Assembly (NCBI RefSeq): GCF_005406205.1
Contig: NZ_NXLZ01000008.1
Coordinates: forward strand, 1 to 64,000
Reading direction: 5' to 3'
From: Campylobacter estrildidarum
Lineage (GTDB): Bacteria > Campylobacterota > Campylobacteria > Campylobacterales > Campylobacteraceae
DNA length: 64,000 nt
Part shown: positions 1-7,046 of the stretch, one piece after another
How the letters are laid out: the number at the start of each line of letters is the position of its first letter
Numbering within the stretch: the first letter of the stretch is position 1
Translations under genes and position numbers: made by a program
Notes under the pieces: generated by a model
Told to the model about the DNA's origin: nothing
Databases searched by the model: none
The model's input: the letters and a program-made list of their open reading frames with translations, nothing else

Positions 1-162
1 TATGACAATAATCCACAAAGAATAAAAAATAATATAGCTATTCCAAGCTCTTATGTTAAGATCTTAAAAGGCAATAATTTTAAAGAATGTTATCAAGTGC
101 CAAATCACGAAGTTGATGATGAAAGTATAAAAAGTTATAAGGTTGATTGTGATCAATTTTAA
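1..162 (+). CDS. C-terminal end of a probable prophage DNA/RNA non-specific endonuclease (partial)
   Basis: Only the last 53 codons are in the window, open from base 1 and ending in TAA at 160-162. The visible tail has an IPSSYVKILKG stretch and two cysteines. This resembles the end of the secreted DNA/RNA non-specific endonucleases (NucA/Dns type) carried by CJIE2/CJIE4-like C. jejuni prophages, which are known to lower natural transformation of the host. The catalytic DRGH region is outside the window, so the family call is inference from the tail and the location. It is on the plus strand, opposite to the late genes. Confidence 0.45.
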   Translation, partial: YDNNPQRIKNNIAIPSSYVKILKGNNFKECYQVPNHEVDDESIKSYKVDCDQF

Positions 163-243
163 TCGTTTTTAATGACATAAATTGTTTTATTGTAAATTAA
201 AAAAATAAACTTTTTTAAATTATTTAAATTAAAAGGAGTAAAA

Positions 244-531
244 ATGGGATTTGTAGGTTTGGCTTATTTTATTATTAGTTTTATTGGAGCAATTGAAATT
301 GCTAGAGATGCAAAGCAAAGAAATATGAGTGGTTTATGGTGGGGTATTGGCGCTTTTCTTTTAGGAATATTTGTATGGATTTTATATATCGCAGTTAAAG
401 AACCTTACAAAAGAGAACAAAAAATGTCTAAAATGAGAGATTTAGAATTTTTAAGAGGATTAAAAGAAAAAGGTGTTATCAGCGAAGCCGAGTATGAAAA
501 ACACAAAACAGAAGTTCTAGAATGGATGTAA
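244..531 (+). CDS. Small two-span membrane protein with C-terminal SHOCT-like domain
   Basis: A 95-residue protein with two hydrophobic segments (about residues 3-20 and 32-51) and a charged tail containing LRGLKEKGVISEAEYE. That tail matches the SHOCT short C-terminal domain, usually found at the end of membrane or oligomerising proteins. A strong AAAAGGAG Shine-Dalgarno lies 5 bases before the ATG. It lies between the nuclease tail and the convergent spanin genes and ends in a palindromic terminator. The function is unknown; its position beside the lysis genes suggests a lysogenic-conversion or envelope role, which is inference. Confidence 0.8.
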   Translation: MGFVGLAYFIISFIGAIEIARDAKQRNMSGLWWGIGAFLLGIFVWILYIAVKEPYKREQKMSKMRDLEFLRGLKEKGVISEAEYEKHKTEVLEWM

Positions 532-548
532 TGAGGATTAATCCTCAT
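531..548. terminator. Bidirectional palindromic terminator between the SHOCT gene and Rz1
   Basis: ATGAGGATTAATCCTCAT is a perfect 18-base palindrome placed exactly at the convergent 3' ends of the plus-strand SHOCT gene (stop 529-531) and the minus-strand Rz1 gene (stop 538-540). T-rich sequence follows on the plus strand. Confidence 0.6.
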
Positions 549-813
549 TTAACTCCTTAATCTTATTTATTTGTATCTCACACTGTTTATACTTGTAAAA
601 AAGTAAAGAATAAGCATTTATGATATCAAGTTCATTTTTGACTTGTGGTTTTTCAAGGGGGCTTATGGTTAGTAGCTCGTTTGGAATTTTCACTTTTTGA
701 ATTTGTATTTTGCTTATTACTTGTTGCGTTGTCGTCCCACAACCTATCAATGACATCGTTAAAAAGCTTAATAAGATTATTTTCATTGCTTTTATAGATA
801 TATTCTTTAACAT
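538..813 (-). CDS. Rz1-like outer-membrane spanin lipoprotein
   Basis: A 91-residue protein with a signal sequence and lipobox (MSLIGC, Cys about residue 25) followed by a short polar region. It overlaps the upstream Rz-like gene by 161 bases in a different frame. A lipoprotein overlapping an N-terminally anchored coiled-coil protein is the typical architecture of Rz/Rz1 two-component spanins, which fuse inner and outer membranes in the last step of host lysis. A GAAAGGATAAATT Shine-Dalgarno region supports the start at 813 over the internal Met at 786. The call rests on architecture, not on sequence similarity. Confidence 0.75.
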   Translation of the reverse strand: MLKNISIKAMKIILLSFLTMSLIGCGTTTQQVISKIQIQKVKIPNELLTISPLEKPQVKNELDIINAYSLLFYKYKQCEIQINKIKELNED

Positions 814-1072
814 AATTTATCCTTTCTTTGATCTGATTTTTTTGAATATAGCTTTCATTTAAGGCTTTGAGTTCTAGATTGTGTCTTTGTGTAAGTTCTT
901 GAATCTTTTCTTGATTGTTTTTATTAATCTCTAAAGCCAAAGCTAGATCGTTTTGGCTTTTTTCTAATCTTGATTTCGTGTTATCAAGTCTTAGATATAA
1001 ATAACCAGATAAAATAGCCATTAAAGCTAAAACAAAATAAAGTTTTACATTGCCAAATAAAAAGTTAAACAT
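653..1072 (-). CDS. Rz-like inner-membrane spanin
   Basis: A 139-residue protein from the chosen ATG at 1072: one N-terminal membrane segment (about residues 10-28) followed by a long, highly charged predicted coiled coil (RLDNTKSRLEKSQNDLALAL and beyond). This is the topology of i-spanins. The frame stays open up to 1141, but the extra 23 codons run through the strong hairpin at 1102-1139 and place a polar stretch before the membrane anchor. I therefore prefer 1072, although no strong Shine-Dalgarno precedes it. It pairs with the nested Rz1 gene and follows the endolysin gene. Confidence 0.7.
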   Translation of the reverse strand: MFNFLFGNVKLYFVLALMAILSGYLYLRLDNTKSRLEKSQNDLALALEINKNNQEKIQELTQRHNLELKALNESYIQKNQIKERINYVKEYIYKSNENNLIKLFNDVIDRLWDDNATSNKQNTNSKSENSKRATNHKPP

Positions 1073-1093
1073 TTGATATTTAAGAAGTTTAAA

Positions 1094-1099
1094 TATAAT
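1094..1099 (+). promoter_or_regulatory. -10 box (TATAAT) for a plus-strand transcript
   Basis: A perfect TATAAT preceded by an AT-rich tract lies 3 bases before the first arm of the 1102-1139 hairpin cluster. Campylobacter housekeeping promoters are defined mainly by this -10 and upstream T-richness, without a conserved -35. It would start an RNA near 1105 that runs over the 20-codon hydrophobic frame at 1168. Confidence 0.4.
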
Positions 1100-1101
1100 T
1101 T

Positions 1102-1163
1102 CAAAGGGTAGATGCCAAAGGTGGCTACCCTTTGGCATCAATCACGCCCAGAAAGGCGGTGAT
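1102..1163 (+). promoter_or_regulatory. Mutually exclusive hairpins and a sequestered Shine-Dalgarno
   Basis: CAAAGGGTAG (1102-1111) is perfectly complementary to CTACCCTTTG (1125-1134). GATGCCAAAGG (1111-1121) is perfectly complementary to CCTTTGGCATC (1129-1139). The two stems share bases, so only one can form. The next hairpin pairs ATCACGCC (1141-1148) with GGCGGTGAT (1155-1163) through a bulge, hiding AAAGGCGGTGAT (1152-1163), which differs by one base from the perfect 16S rRNA complement AAAGGAGGTGAT. CCCTTTGGC at 1266-1274 can also pair with the 5' GCCAAAGG, giving a possible 5'-3' lock. Confidence 0.5.
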
Positions 1164-1167
1164 TTAT

Positions 1168-1230
1168 GTGTCAAACAAAATTATAGTTATAATTATACTA
1201 CTTTGTATAATTATAGTCAAGTGTTCTTAA
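1168..1230 (+). CDS. Candidate 20-residue hydrophobic peptide (type I toxin-like)
   Basis: A GTG-started frame, VSNKIIVIIILLCIIIVKCS, ends in TAA at 1228-1230. It is almost entirely hydrophobic, like the very small membrane toxins of type I systems (Ibs and TisB classes are the closest in character; I claim no homology). The near-consensus Shine-Dalgarno AAAGGCGGTGAT ends 4 bases before the GTG and is locked in a hairpin. An overlapping ATG (1166) would give only a 6-codon frame. Three minus-strand TATAAT boxes lie inside it and could drive an antisense RNA over the leader. The frame may be a by-product of these repeated TATAATTATA boxes. Confidence 0.35.
   Translation: MSNKIIVIIILLCIIIVKCS
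1180..1215 (-). promoter_or_regulatory. Three minus-strand -10 boxes inside the small hydrophobic frame
   Basis: The minus strand reads TATAAT at 1215-1210, 1197-1192 and 1185-1180. The last is placed to start an RNA near 1173 that would be antisense to the sequestered Shine-Dalgarno and the hairpins at 1102-1163. Plus-strand TATAAT also occurs at 1188 and 1206, so the tract is repetitive and transcript direction cannot be settled by eye. Confidence 0.35.
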
Positions 1231-1239
1231 CATTTGATT

Positions 1240-1254
1240 CCCCTTTAAAAGGGG
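1240..1254. other. GC-rich hairpin, possible 3' end or attenuator
   Basis: CCCCTTTAAAAGGGG forms a compact stem of four GC pairs plus AT pairs in the gap between the endolysin gene and the spanin genes. No long T run follows on either strand, so it may be a processing or stability element instead of a strong terminator. It would be the 3' hairpin of the plus-strand RNA predicted from 1105. Confidence 0.35.
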
Positions 1255-1303
1255 AGCTATAATTTCCCTTTGGCTTTAAACTTCTTCACTCCTTTCTAAA
1301 AAA

Positions 1304-1693
1304 TTAAGAATAAGTCCATCTGGCTTTTTTGCCTCTGGTGTCTAAATGGACAAAACCACCAAAAGGATTCTTAGGGTTATGTTTTATAGCAATTCCAAAA
1401 GGTTTATCACCGTATTTTTCTAAAACGTATTGATGCACTTCTTCAGTTTTAACCCCTTTAACGACAAAATCAGCCGCACTGCCGATGGTGTGTTGTGAGC
1501 TTTTAGCTCCACCTACTTCTGCATTGTGCTCTTTGCAACGATAACCGCTATTTATGGTAATAGGTACGTTGTAATGTTCTCTGATCTCACAAAGCACATC
1601 GACTAACTCATCGCTTGGAACGTCTTTTGGTAATTCACACTTACCGCACTTGCATTTAAATTCGTCTTCTTTAAAATATTTGTTTTCTTTCAT
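1304..1693 (-). CDS. Endolysin, peptidase M15A (D,D-carboxypeptidase/endopeptidase type)
   Basis: A 129-residue peptidase of the M15_3 family. Visible features are the SGYRCKEHN segment, then SSQHTIGSAADF with the metal-binding His and Asp, and a C-terminal GGFVHLDTRG with the second metal His. The N-terminal CKCGKCELP is a short cysteine cluster. It cleaves peptide cross-links of peptidoglycan; with the holin and spanins in the same operon it is the phage lysis enzyme. There is no signal peptide, so release would depend on the holin. The length matches stand-alone phage M15 endolysins. Confidence 0.88.
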   Translation of the reverse strand: MKENKYFKEDEFKCKCGKCELPKDVPSDELVDVLCEIREHYNVPITINSGYRCKEHNAEVGGAKSSQHTIGSAADFVVKGVKTEEVHQYVLEKYGDKPFGIAIKHNPKNPFGGFVHLDTRGKKARWTYS

Positions 1694-1702
1694 TTTAGCT
1701 CC

Positions 1703-3025
1703 TTAAGAATTTAATATAGTCCAATCTGAATAATCTTTTACTTTTCTTGTAATATCTCCTCCTGTTGTAATATCAATCGCATAAATCATTGTTTTTGGAA
1801 TATCATCATTTTTTTTAGCAGTTTTTTCTAAACTAAATAAAGGCTCTAGCATATTTGCACAATATGCTTTTAGGATTAATTTTGGTGTCCAGTCTCTACT
1901 TGTTACGTTTCCATAAGGACGAACTCCAAAACCTTTTATATTCGCAGGTAATGGCTTGTCAAAACTTAAGGTGTATTCATAATTTCCATTATTTGACAAG
2001 GCACCACTTAATAAAGTTTTACTATCTCCACTAAGAATGTTGTATGTGTAAGAACTACTATAAATTGAAATTGTGCTTGATATAGTCGCTGTATAATCAA
2101 CGCCATCAATTTCAAAAATAGCCTTTCCACTTGGACTAGTTCCTATGTTAGAACTTTTAGCAAAAATAGCTTTTTCATTAAAATCTATTAAGCCAAAATT
2201 GCTTATTGTACATGCATTGTAAGAAACTGATATATTATTTCTACTGACTATTATGGAAAGTTTATTAATAAAATTTTCTTTGCCCAGATCCACTTTCTCC
2301 CATTGTGTTGTTTTACTTATGTAAATAGAATTTGGAATTGTAGATCTATCTATCCAGATAAAACCTTTAGGAAATCCTGTCATATTACCTTGTAGGGTTG
2401 GTGGTGTATTTGCTACATTACAAAGTATAGCATTTTTTTCCAAAGCGCTTAAAAATTGAGCAAGGCAATTATTTTCTATAGTTGAAATTCTAATCATATT
2501 TTCTTCGATTAAAGGTTTTGCTACTTCTTCTAAGCTTTGTGTTAATCTTTCATCACTTATTTTATCACCATCTTCTCCTTTTTCACCCTTTAAAGAAGCT
2601 AAAAATTCATCTTCGCTTTTGCCTGAATTTTGCTCATTATTAAGCCAAATTTCATAAGCACTTTTACCATTTTCTCCCTTTAGATTTTCTAATTGCTCAG
2701 GGGTAAAATCTTCATAAGTAAAGGGATCACCTTTGAATTTTTCTTTATTTTCTGAAAATATTTTTAAAATTTTTTCTTCTAACATTTCTTTATCAATGTT
2801 TAAATTTATATCAAGTTCTTTTAATAATTTTTCTAACTTTCCTTTTAGTTCATTTTCTTTAATAAAAGCATTTTTTGACAATACCTCATCGATGGCTTTT
2901 TTTATACTTTCTTCGCTCGGTGTTGCACCCTTGTCTAAAAGTTCTAATATTTTATATTTGATGATTTCAAAGTCTTTATTGATAGCTTTGGAATTTTCAA
3001 CAATAATTTTTAAGCTTTCATCCAT
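1703..3025 (-). CDS. Tail fibre-like protein with collagen-like linker
   Basis: A 440-residue protein. The N-terminal ~110 residues are charged and probably helical. A short collagen-like stretch follows (GENGKSAYEIWLNNEQNSG, then GEKGEDGDK), a motif common in phage fibre proteins. The C-terminal half is Ser/Thr/Asn-rich and probably beta-structured, as in receptor-binding regions. It sits between the DUF1353 gene and the endolysin at the end of the structural operon, where adhesion modules are common. The receptor cannot be read from sequence. Confidence 0.6.
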   Translation of the reverse strand: MDESLKIIVENSKAINKDFEIIKYKILELLDKGATPSEESIKKAIDEVLSKNAFIKENELKGKLEKLLKELDINLNIDKEMLEEKILKIFSENKEKFKGDPFTYEDFTPEQLENLKGENGKSAYEIWLNNEQNSGKSEDEFLASLKGEKGEDGDKISDERLTQSLEEVAKPLIEENMIRISTIENNCLAQFLSALEKNAILCNVANTPPTLQGNMTGFPKGFIWIDRSTIPNSIYISKTTQWEKVDLGKENFINKLSIIVSRNNISVSYNACTISNFGLIDFNEKAIFAKSSNIGTSPSGKAIFEIDGVDYTATISSTISIYSSSYTYNILSGDSKTLLSGALSNNGNYEYTLSFDKPLPANIKGFGVRPYGNVTSRDWTPKLILKAYCANMLEPLFSLEKTAKKNDDIPKTMIYAIDITTGGDITRKVKDYSDWTILNS

Positions 3026-3028
3026 CTT

Positions 3029-3400
3029 TTAACCCCTTATAAAGCATTTTAAAAAATGAAAAGTATTGCAAGCATGGTAAAACACAAAACATTTAATCTT
3101 AGGACATTTAAGCTCTTGCATTGCCTCTTTTAAAGCAAGATCGGCTAACTTGTAATCTTTTCTCGAATTGGCTTTTTCGCATAAATAATCGTGTATCACA
3201 CAAGCACTAAAATACTCACTCCTGTATGGTGGAAAAAAACTCCAAAATATACGAGGGATACTCGCTCCGTCTGTTATAAATCCTTTTGGCACTATGCCGT
3301 TAAAGCTTGGCAATATAAAAGTATAATCACTAACCACTTCGAATTTATCTTTATCAAAGGGTTTTACACAAACCCTTTTTAATTCATTTTTTATTGTCAT
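3029..3400 (-). CDS. DUF1353 family phage protein
   Basis: A 123-residue protein with the DUF1353 signature: an FITDGASIPRIFW segment near residue 40 and a conserved HDYLCEKA around residue 70. The family is widespread in tailed phages close to lysis and tail-fibre genes; its biochemical role is not established to my knowledge. It overlaps the end of the holin-like gene by 17 bases, which argues for coupled translation. Confidence 0.75.
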   Translation of the reverse strand: MTIKNELKRVCVKPFDKDKFEVVSDYTFILPSFNGIVPKGFITDGASIPRIFWSFFPPYRSEYFSACVIHDYLCEKANSRKDYKLADLALKEAMQELKCPKIKCFVFYHACNTFHFLKCFIRG

Positions 3401-3851
3401 TGTTATCCTCTATCTTTAGATATTTACTTGCTATTTTTTTAAATTTTTCAATAAAAATATTATAAAAATCTACTTCTTTTATATCTTCTTTTTTTCTAAT
3501 ACTTTGTATGCTGACCAAGAATGCAAAGAATTCTCCAATGGTTAAAAAGCTAAAAGAATAATCAACTAAATAATAAAAAACACTGATTTGTTTAGCCATA
3601 ACCGCCAAAATAAAAGGGATAAAAAATGCTAAAGTTTTGCTTAAAATATCTGTTGTCAAAAAAGCTCTAAGATTTTTATTTAAAGCCAAGATTTTAATAA
3701 TAGCAGCAATACCACTAAATGTAAAAACTATAAGCAAAACTATAACTTGTGCGATTTCAATTTTAAGATAAGCTAGAAATTGATAGATTAAAGCTAAAAT
3801 TACACTTCCAAAAATTAAAACAAAATTAGCATTATTTTCTAAATTATTCAT
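3384..3851 (-). CDS. Probable holin (multi-span membrane protein)
   Basis: A 155-residue protein with about four hydrophobic segments (near residues 10-28, 34-52, 70-88 and 95-113) and a charged C-terminal tail rich in Lys and Asp. The pattern, including the LTIGEFFAFLVSIQSIRKK segment, resembles the phage holin_4 (toxin secretion/lysis) family. Holins form the inner-membrane lesion that triggers lysis and lets the endolysin reach the wall. It overlaps the upstream DUF4376 gene by 4 bases (ATGA type). Fibre and DUF1353 genes separate it from the endolysin, so the lysis genes are not one contiguous cassette. Confidence 0.65.
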   Translation of the reverse strand: MNNLENNANFVLIFGSVILALIYQFLAYLKIEIAQVIVLLIVFTFSGIAAIIKILALNKNLRAFLTTDILSKTLAFFIPFILAVMAKQISVFYYLVDYSFSFLTIGEFFAFLVSIQSIRKKEDIKEVDFYNIFIEKFKKIASKYLKIEDNNDNKK

Positions 3852-4462
3852 TCTTTATTCTCCCATTGTATTTTTTTCAACTCTTCTGAAGAACTCGCAT
3901 TTTTAACTTCATTTCTAAGAGTATCATTTTTAAAAATAACCTCTTCAGTATATTTTGCAATGCTGATACCAAATTCTAAAAATTCACTTGCACTAAAGAT
4001 AATAATTTGATTATTCTTATCAATCCAATTAATATTCTCCAGCGTTTTTTGATTAAGTTGCGCCAACACAATTTCGCTTACTTTTCCGCTTATATTGATT
4101 TTGGCATCTGTATCAATTTGAAAAATTGTATTTTTATAAGGCATAAAGAGAAGTTTTTGCTCTTTAATGGTTTTTAATTCTTTTAATTTTAAATCTTTTA
4201 ACTGCTCTAAACTCTTCTCTTCTACTTTATAACTTATATTAAATTCATTTTTTAATTCATCATAATCCTGAACTAAATTTAAATTTTGTGTGTTTTTATC
4301 ATACTCTGGTATCTTATGTTCAATTACTTTTGCTAAACCTAATTTTCTTAAGTCTTCATTGTCGAGATTTTCTAAAATCCAGAAATTCTCGCCACCATTT
4401 TCTAATTCTTGACAAAAAATTTTTTCATAATAAAATTTTTTTTCCTTAATTAAATAAAACAT
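3848..4462 (-). CDS. DUF4376-like tail-associated protein
   Basis: A 204-residue protein. The middle contains LKDLKLKELKTIKEQKLLF, followed by a small beta-rich segment (TIFQIDTDAKINISG), which matches the DUF4376 domain found in many phage tail-fibre-region proteins. The N-terminal 90 residues look like a beta-sandwich adaptor. It is probably a tail-fibre assembly or baseplate-edge protein by location. It overlaps the holin-like gene by 4 bases. Confidence 0.6.
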   Translation of the reverse strand: MFYLIKEKKFYYEKIFCQELENGGENFWILENLDNEDLRKLGLAKVIEHKIPEYDKNTQNLNLVQDYDELKNEFNISYKVEEKSLEQLKDLKLKELKTIKEQKLLFMPYKNTIFQIDTDAKINISGKVSEIVLAQLNQKTLENINWIDKNNQIIIFSASEFLEFGISIAKYTEEVIFKNDTLRNEVKNASSSEELKKIQWENKE

Positions 4463-4478
4463 TTATTCTCCTTTATAT

Positions 4479-4943
4479 TTAAATCGAAAGATAAGCTAAG
4501 GCTTTTTCGACTGGAATTTCCTGCATAAAAACATCCTCATCATTATTTTTATACTTAAAAATCACTATTCTTAAAGATCCAAAATTATCAAAATTATTAT
4601 TTTTTTCTATATCTAATTCCCCACTAATAAATTTATTAGTATTATCTTTATCGCAAATTTTATTTAAAAACCATCCCTCTTTAATTGTGTCTTTATTTGT
4701 AGCATAAAGCCATAATTCAAATTTGTATTCATATGTTTCACTTATATGGGTATTAGGTTCAATACCATATGCGGTATGTTTTCCTATAGCAATTTCATAT
4801 TTTATTTTTTTAGCCACTTTTAACATTTGACTAGCATAAGAATAATCAGTCTGAGAAAATATATAAGATGTATCGCTAAACTCTAAATTTATAGGATTGT
4901 CATATACAATACTTTCACCTCCTAAAAGCATAGTATTAGCCAT
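4479..4943 (-). CDS. Phage structural protein of unknown function, probably tail tip
   Basis: A 154-residue soluble protein without recognised motifs. It is rich in aromatic residues and predicted beta strands (YEYKFELWLYATN). It lies 1 base upstream of the DUF4376 group and directly downstream of the large fibre gene, so a role in the fibre or baseplate is likely from position only. Confidence 0.6.
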   Translation of the reverse strand: MANTMLLGGESIVYDNPINLEFSDTSYIFSQTDYSYASQMLKVAKKIKYEIAIGKHTAYGIEPNTHISETYEYKFELWLYATNKDTIKEGWFLNKICDKDNTNKFISGELDIEKNNNFDNFGSLRIVIFKYKNNDEDVFMQEIPVEKALAYLSI

Positions 4944-4944
4944 T

Positions 4945-6240
4945 TTAACTCCTTACAAGTCTTATGTGAGAATTTGAAACTACAAAATAAGCAAAAATTT
5001 CAGTTCCACTAAAATTACTTTGCGTTGCCCTAAATTTAAAAGGTGCATTAAAAGCGGTTATATTATTAGCGTTATTTATCGTTATCGTTCCACTTTTTCC
5101 TATCAAAGAGCCCCAATTAGATACACTTATCGCAGATTTTGCACTCAAGGTTATATTAAAATGGACACCTTTTGTAAAATCAATTGCAGCAGCTGAAGTA
5201 ACTAAACCCCCTTGATGATCTGCATATTTTTTAGTCGCGGCCTGATTGTCAGCTTTTGGGTCATTAATTACAATCTCTTTTTTAAATGTTTTTGCCCCAT
5301 CGATTGTCTCATCACCTTCTAAACCTACCTTATTTTTAATTTCATCATTTATTGAATTGATTAAATCATCTATATATTTCTTATTTACTGCATCTGTAGG
5401 TTTTATGGGTTCTTTTTCTATACTCGGTGGCTCACTATAATTTGTTTCTGGCTTGTTTGTTTTTTGCCAAATATAAGCCTTTATTGCAAGATCTGTTTTT
5501 AAAACCCAAGTATTTGTATCAGTTACTCTCGCATAAACCAAATACTCTTTTGTATCGCTTTTATACCATACATCACCCAAATTTGGTTCTTGCGGTTTCT
5601 CTTCGGTGCTAAATTTAGCACTAAATGTACTTGGAATTTGCGGATTAGCCCAAAAATTACCGCTTGTAGTTTTTACATAGATTAAATATTCTTTTGTATT
5701 ATTTCTATACCAAATATCGCCTAATTCCGTCTCATCATCTTTTGGTTGTTCGCTTTGATTAAATTTAGCTTTAAAAGTTGCAGGTAAAGTAGGATCTATC
5801 CAAGCTTTTCCTTCCACGACTTGTTCTGCTACGTAAAATTGTCCCTCGTGAAAATCTTCGTCGTTTGTATTTTTAAACCAAATTTCACCTGTGTTTGAAG
5901 TTTTAGGCGTTTCTTTTCCAAAGTATGTAATATCTGGATTTTCTTTATAGATATAGATTTCGGCTGTATCTTTTTTAAACCAAATTTCACCCAAATTTGG
6001 TTTATAAGGTTCCAAATCACTTGAATAATCAAACGGATTAACCACTCGCTCGTAAAGTTTTCTAAGTTCTTCTATTTTTTGCTCTACTAAATCTTTATAT
6101 TCTTGTATAGTTGCATCTTTTTTCTCATTAATGAAAACTTCTAGTTCATCCATAATTCCATTTAATTTAAGTCTGATTGCTTGAATGTCTTGTGCTATTG
6201 GACTTAAAAATTTATATTCTTCAACGCTAGTTAATTGCAT
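4945..6240 (-). CDS. Tail fibre protein with repeated GxIWY modules
   Basis: A 431-residue fibre protein. An N-terminal coiled-coil stretch (~40 residues) is followed by four modules, each opening with a variant of LGDIWYKSDTKEYLVYV or GEIWFKN. A linker follows with the phage tail-repeat signatures DAVNKKYID and NQAATKKYAD, and then a beta-rich tip. The KKYxD motifs are typical of lambda-like side-fibre repeats. It is probably the host-recognition fibre. Module repetition could allow length change by recombination. Confidence 0.75.
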   Translation of the reverse strand: MQLTSVEEYKFLSPIAQDIQAIRLKLNGIMDELEVFINEKKDATIQEYKDLVEQKIEELRKLYERVVNPFDYSSDLEPYKPNLGEIWFKKDTAEIYIYKENPDITYFGKETPKTSNTGEIWFKNTNDEDFHEGQFYVAEQVVEGKAWIDPTLPATFKAKFNQSEQPKDDETELGDIWYRNNTKEYLIYVKTTSGNFWANPQIPSTFSAKFSTEEKPQEPNLGDVWYKSDTKEYLVYARVTDTNTWVLKTDLAIKAYIWQKTNKPETNYSEPPSIEKEPIKPTDAVNKKYIDDLINSINDEIKNKVGLEGDETIDGAKTFKKEIVINDPKADNQAATKKYADHQGGLVTSAAAIDFTKGVHFNITLSAKSAISVSNWGSLIGKSGTITINNANNITAFNAPFKFRATQSNFSGTEIFAYFVVSNSHIRLVRS

Positions 6241-6249
6241 ATTTTCTCC

Positions 6250-6735
6250 TTAACTTCTTTTCAATTTAATTAGATTGTTTTCAAACAAATGTCTCTCTAG
6301 CGATATAACATGGGCTATATTTTGACAAATCGCTATATAATCTGCCCCACTCTCATTATCTTGTATAGTTTGTAATGCTGAAAATTTTTGAGAATTTATT
6401 CTTTCGATGCATTCATTAGTATATTTTTCAAACTCTAATTTTGTTGTATTTAGCGTCTTTTGTTTTATCTTAAAACTTTCAAGTTCTATTTCAAAAATTG
6501 TGTCAATTCTTTCTTTTTTAATATCTTCAAAAAATAAATTAGACATATTTTGAATATTTTCACTAGAGCTTTGTATAAAAGCAATAAAGCCATTTAATTC
6601 TTCTATTAAGGCGTTTAATTCTTTTCCAAAAGGTGGTAAAGCTGCGACAAATCGATCGGCTTCAGCATCAAAATTTACCGGTTCTTGCATATTTGGAGCT
6701 TTTGGCAAATCGCTTATATGTATGGTTATTTTCAT
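6250..6735 (-). CDS. Coiled-coil phage protein of unknown function
   Basis: A 161-residue protein, largely helical, with long charged coiled-coil-like stretches (FEIELESFKIKQKTLNTTK). It lies between the head-tail adaptor and the fibre gene and overlaps the adaptor gene by 4 bases. No family is recognised. A fibre-base or trimerisation role is a guess from position and composition. Confidence 0.6.
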   Translation of the reverse strand: MKITIHISDLPKAPNMQEPVNFDAEADRFVAALPPFGKELNALIEELNGFIAFIQSSSENIQNMSNLFFEDIKKERIDTIFEIELESFKIKQKTLNTTKLEFEKYTNECIERINSQKFSALQTIQDNESGADYIAICQNIAHVISLERHLFENNLIKLKRS

Positions 6736-7046
6736 TGTAATCTCGCCTTAATTTTTAGAAATTGTTTATTTTGATCCATATCTTGTATACTTAAAATTTC
6801 ATATTTTCTATCCCTAAAAACTATAAAATAAGAAAAGTCAAGCTCTAAAAATCTAAGTTCAAATTCATGTGTAGCTATTTGACTTACTCCATCGTCTAAA
6901 TTTTTGCTTTCTACACTTAGATTTTTACAACTTGCATAAACTTCTTTAAAAAGTAATTCTTGGGTAAAATCAAGTTCATTAAATTCATTTTTGCTTTGCT
7001 CTTTTTTATAAATTTTAATTCGATGCTTAAAGGTATTTGCTTTCAT
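6732..7046 (-). CDS. Head-tail joining/adaptor protein
   Basis: A 104-residue protein resembling the Phage_H_T_join (SPP1 gp16/HK97 gp7-like) family: an N-terminal FKHRIKIYKKEQ strand, a central EVYASCKNLS segment and a C-terminal short strand pair (KYEILSIQDMD). Such proteins close the head-tail connector ring. It shares its start base with the end of the gp6-like connector gene, as expected for the pair. Confidence 0.7.
   Translation of the reverse strand: MKANTFKHRIKIYKKEQSKNEFNELDFTQELLFKEVYASCKNLSVESKNLDDGVSQIATHEFELRFLELDFSYFIVFRDRKYEILSIQDMDQNKQFLKIKARLQ

Noticed and set aside
1073-1141. Upstream extension of the Rz-like gene to TTG 1141
   Set aside because: It would translate through a perfect 11-bp hairpin and add a polar stretch before the membrane anchor; no ribosome-binding site supports it.
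5829-6032. 67-codon frame and other small frames inside the fibre, capsid and tape measure genes
   Set aside because: Shadows in other frames of clear long genes, with no ribosome-binding sites and low-complexity composition.
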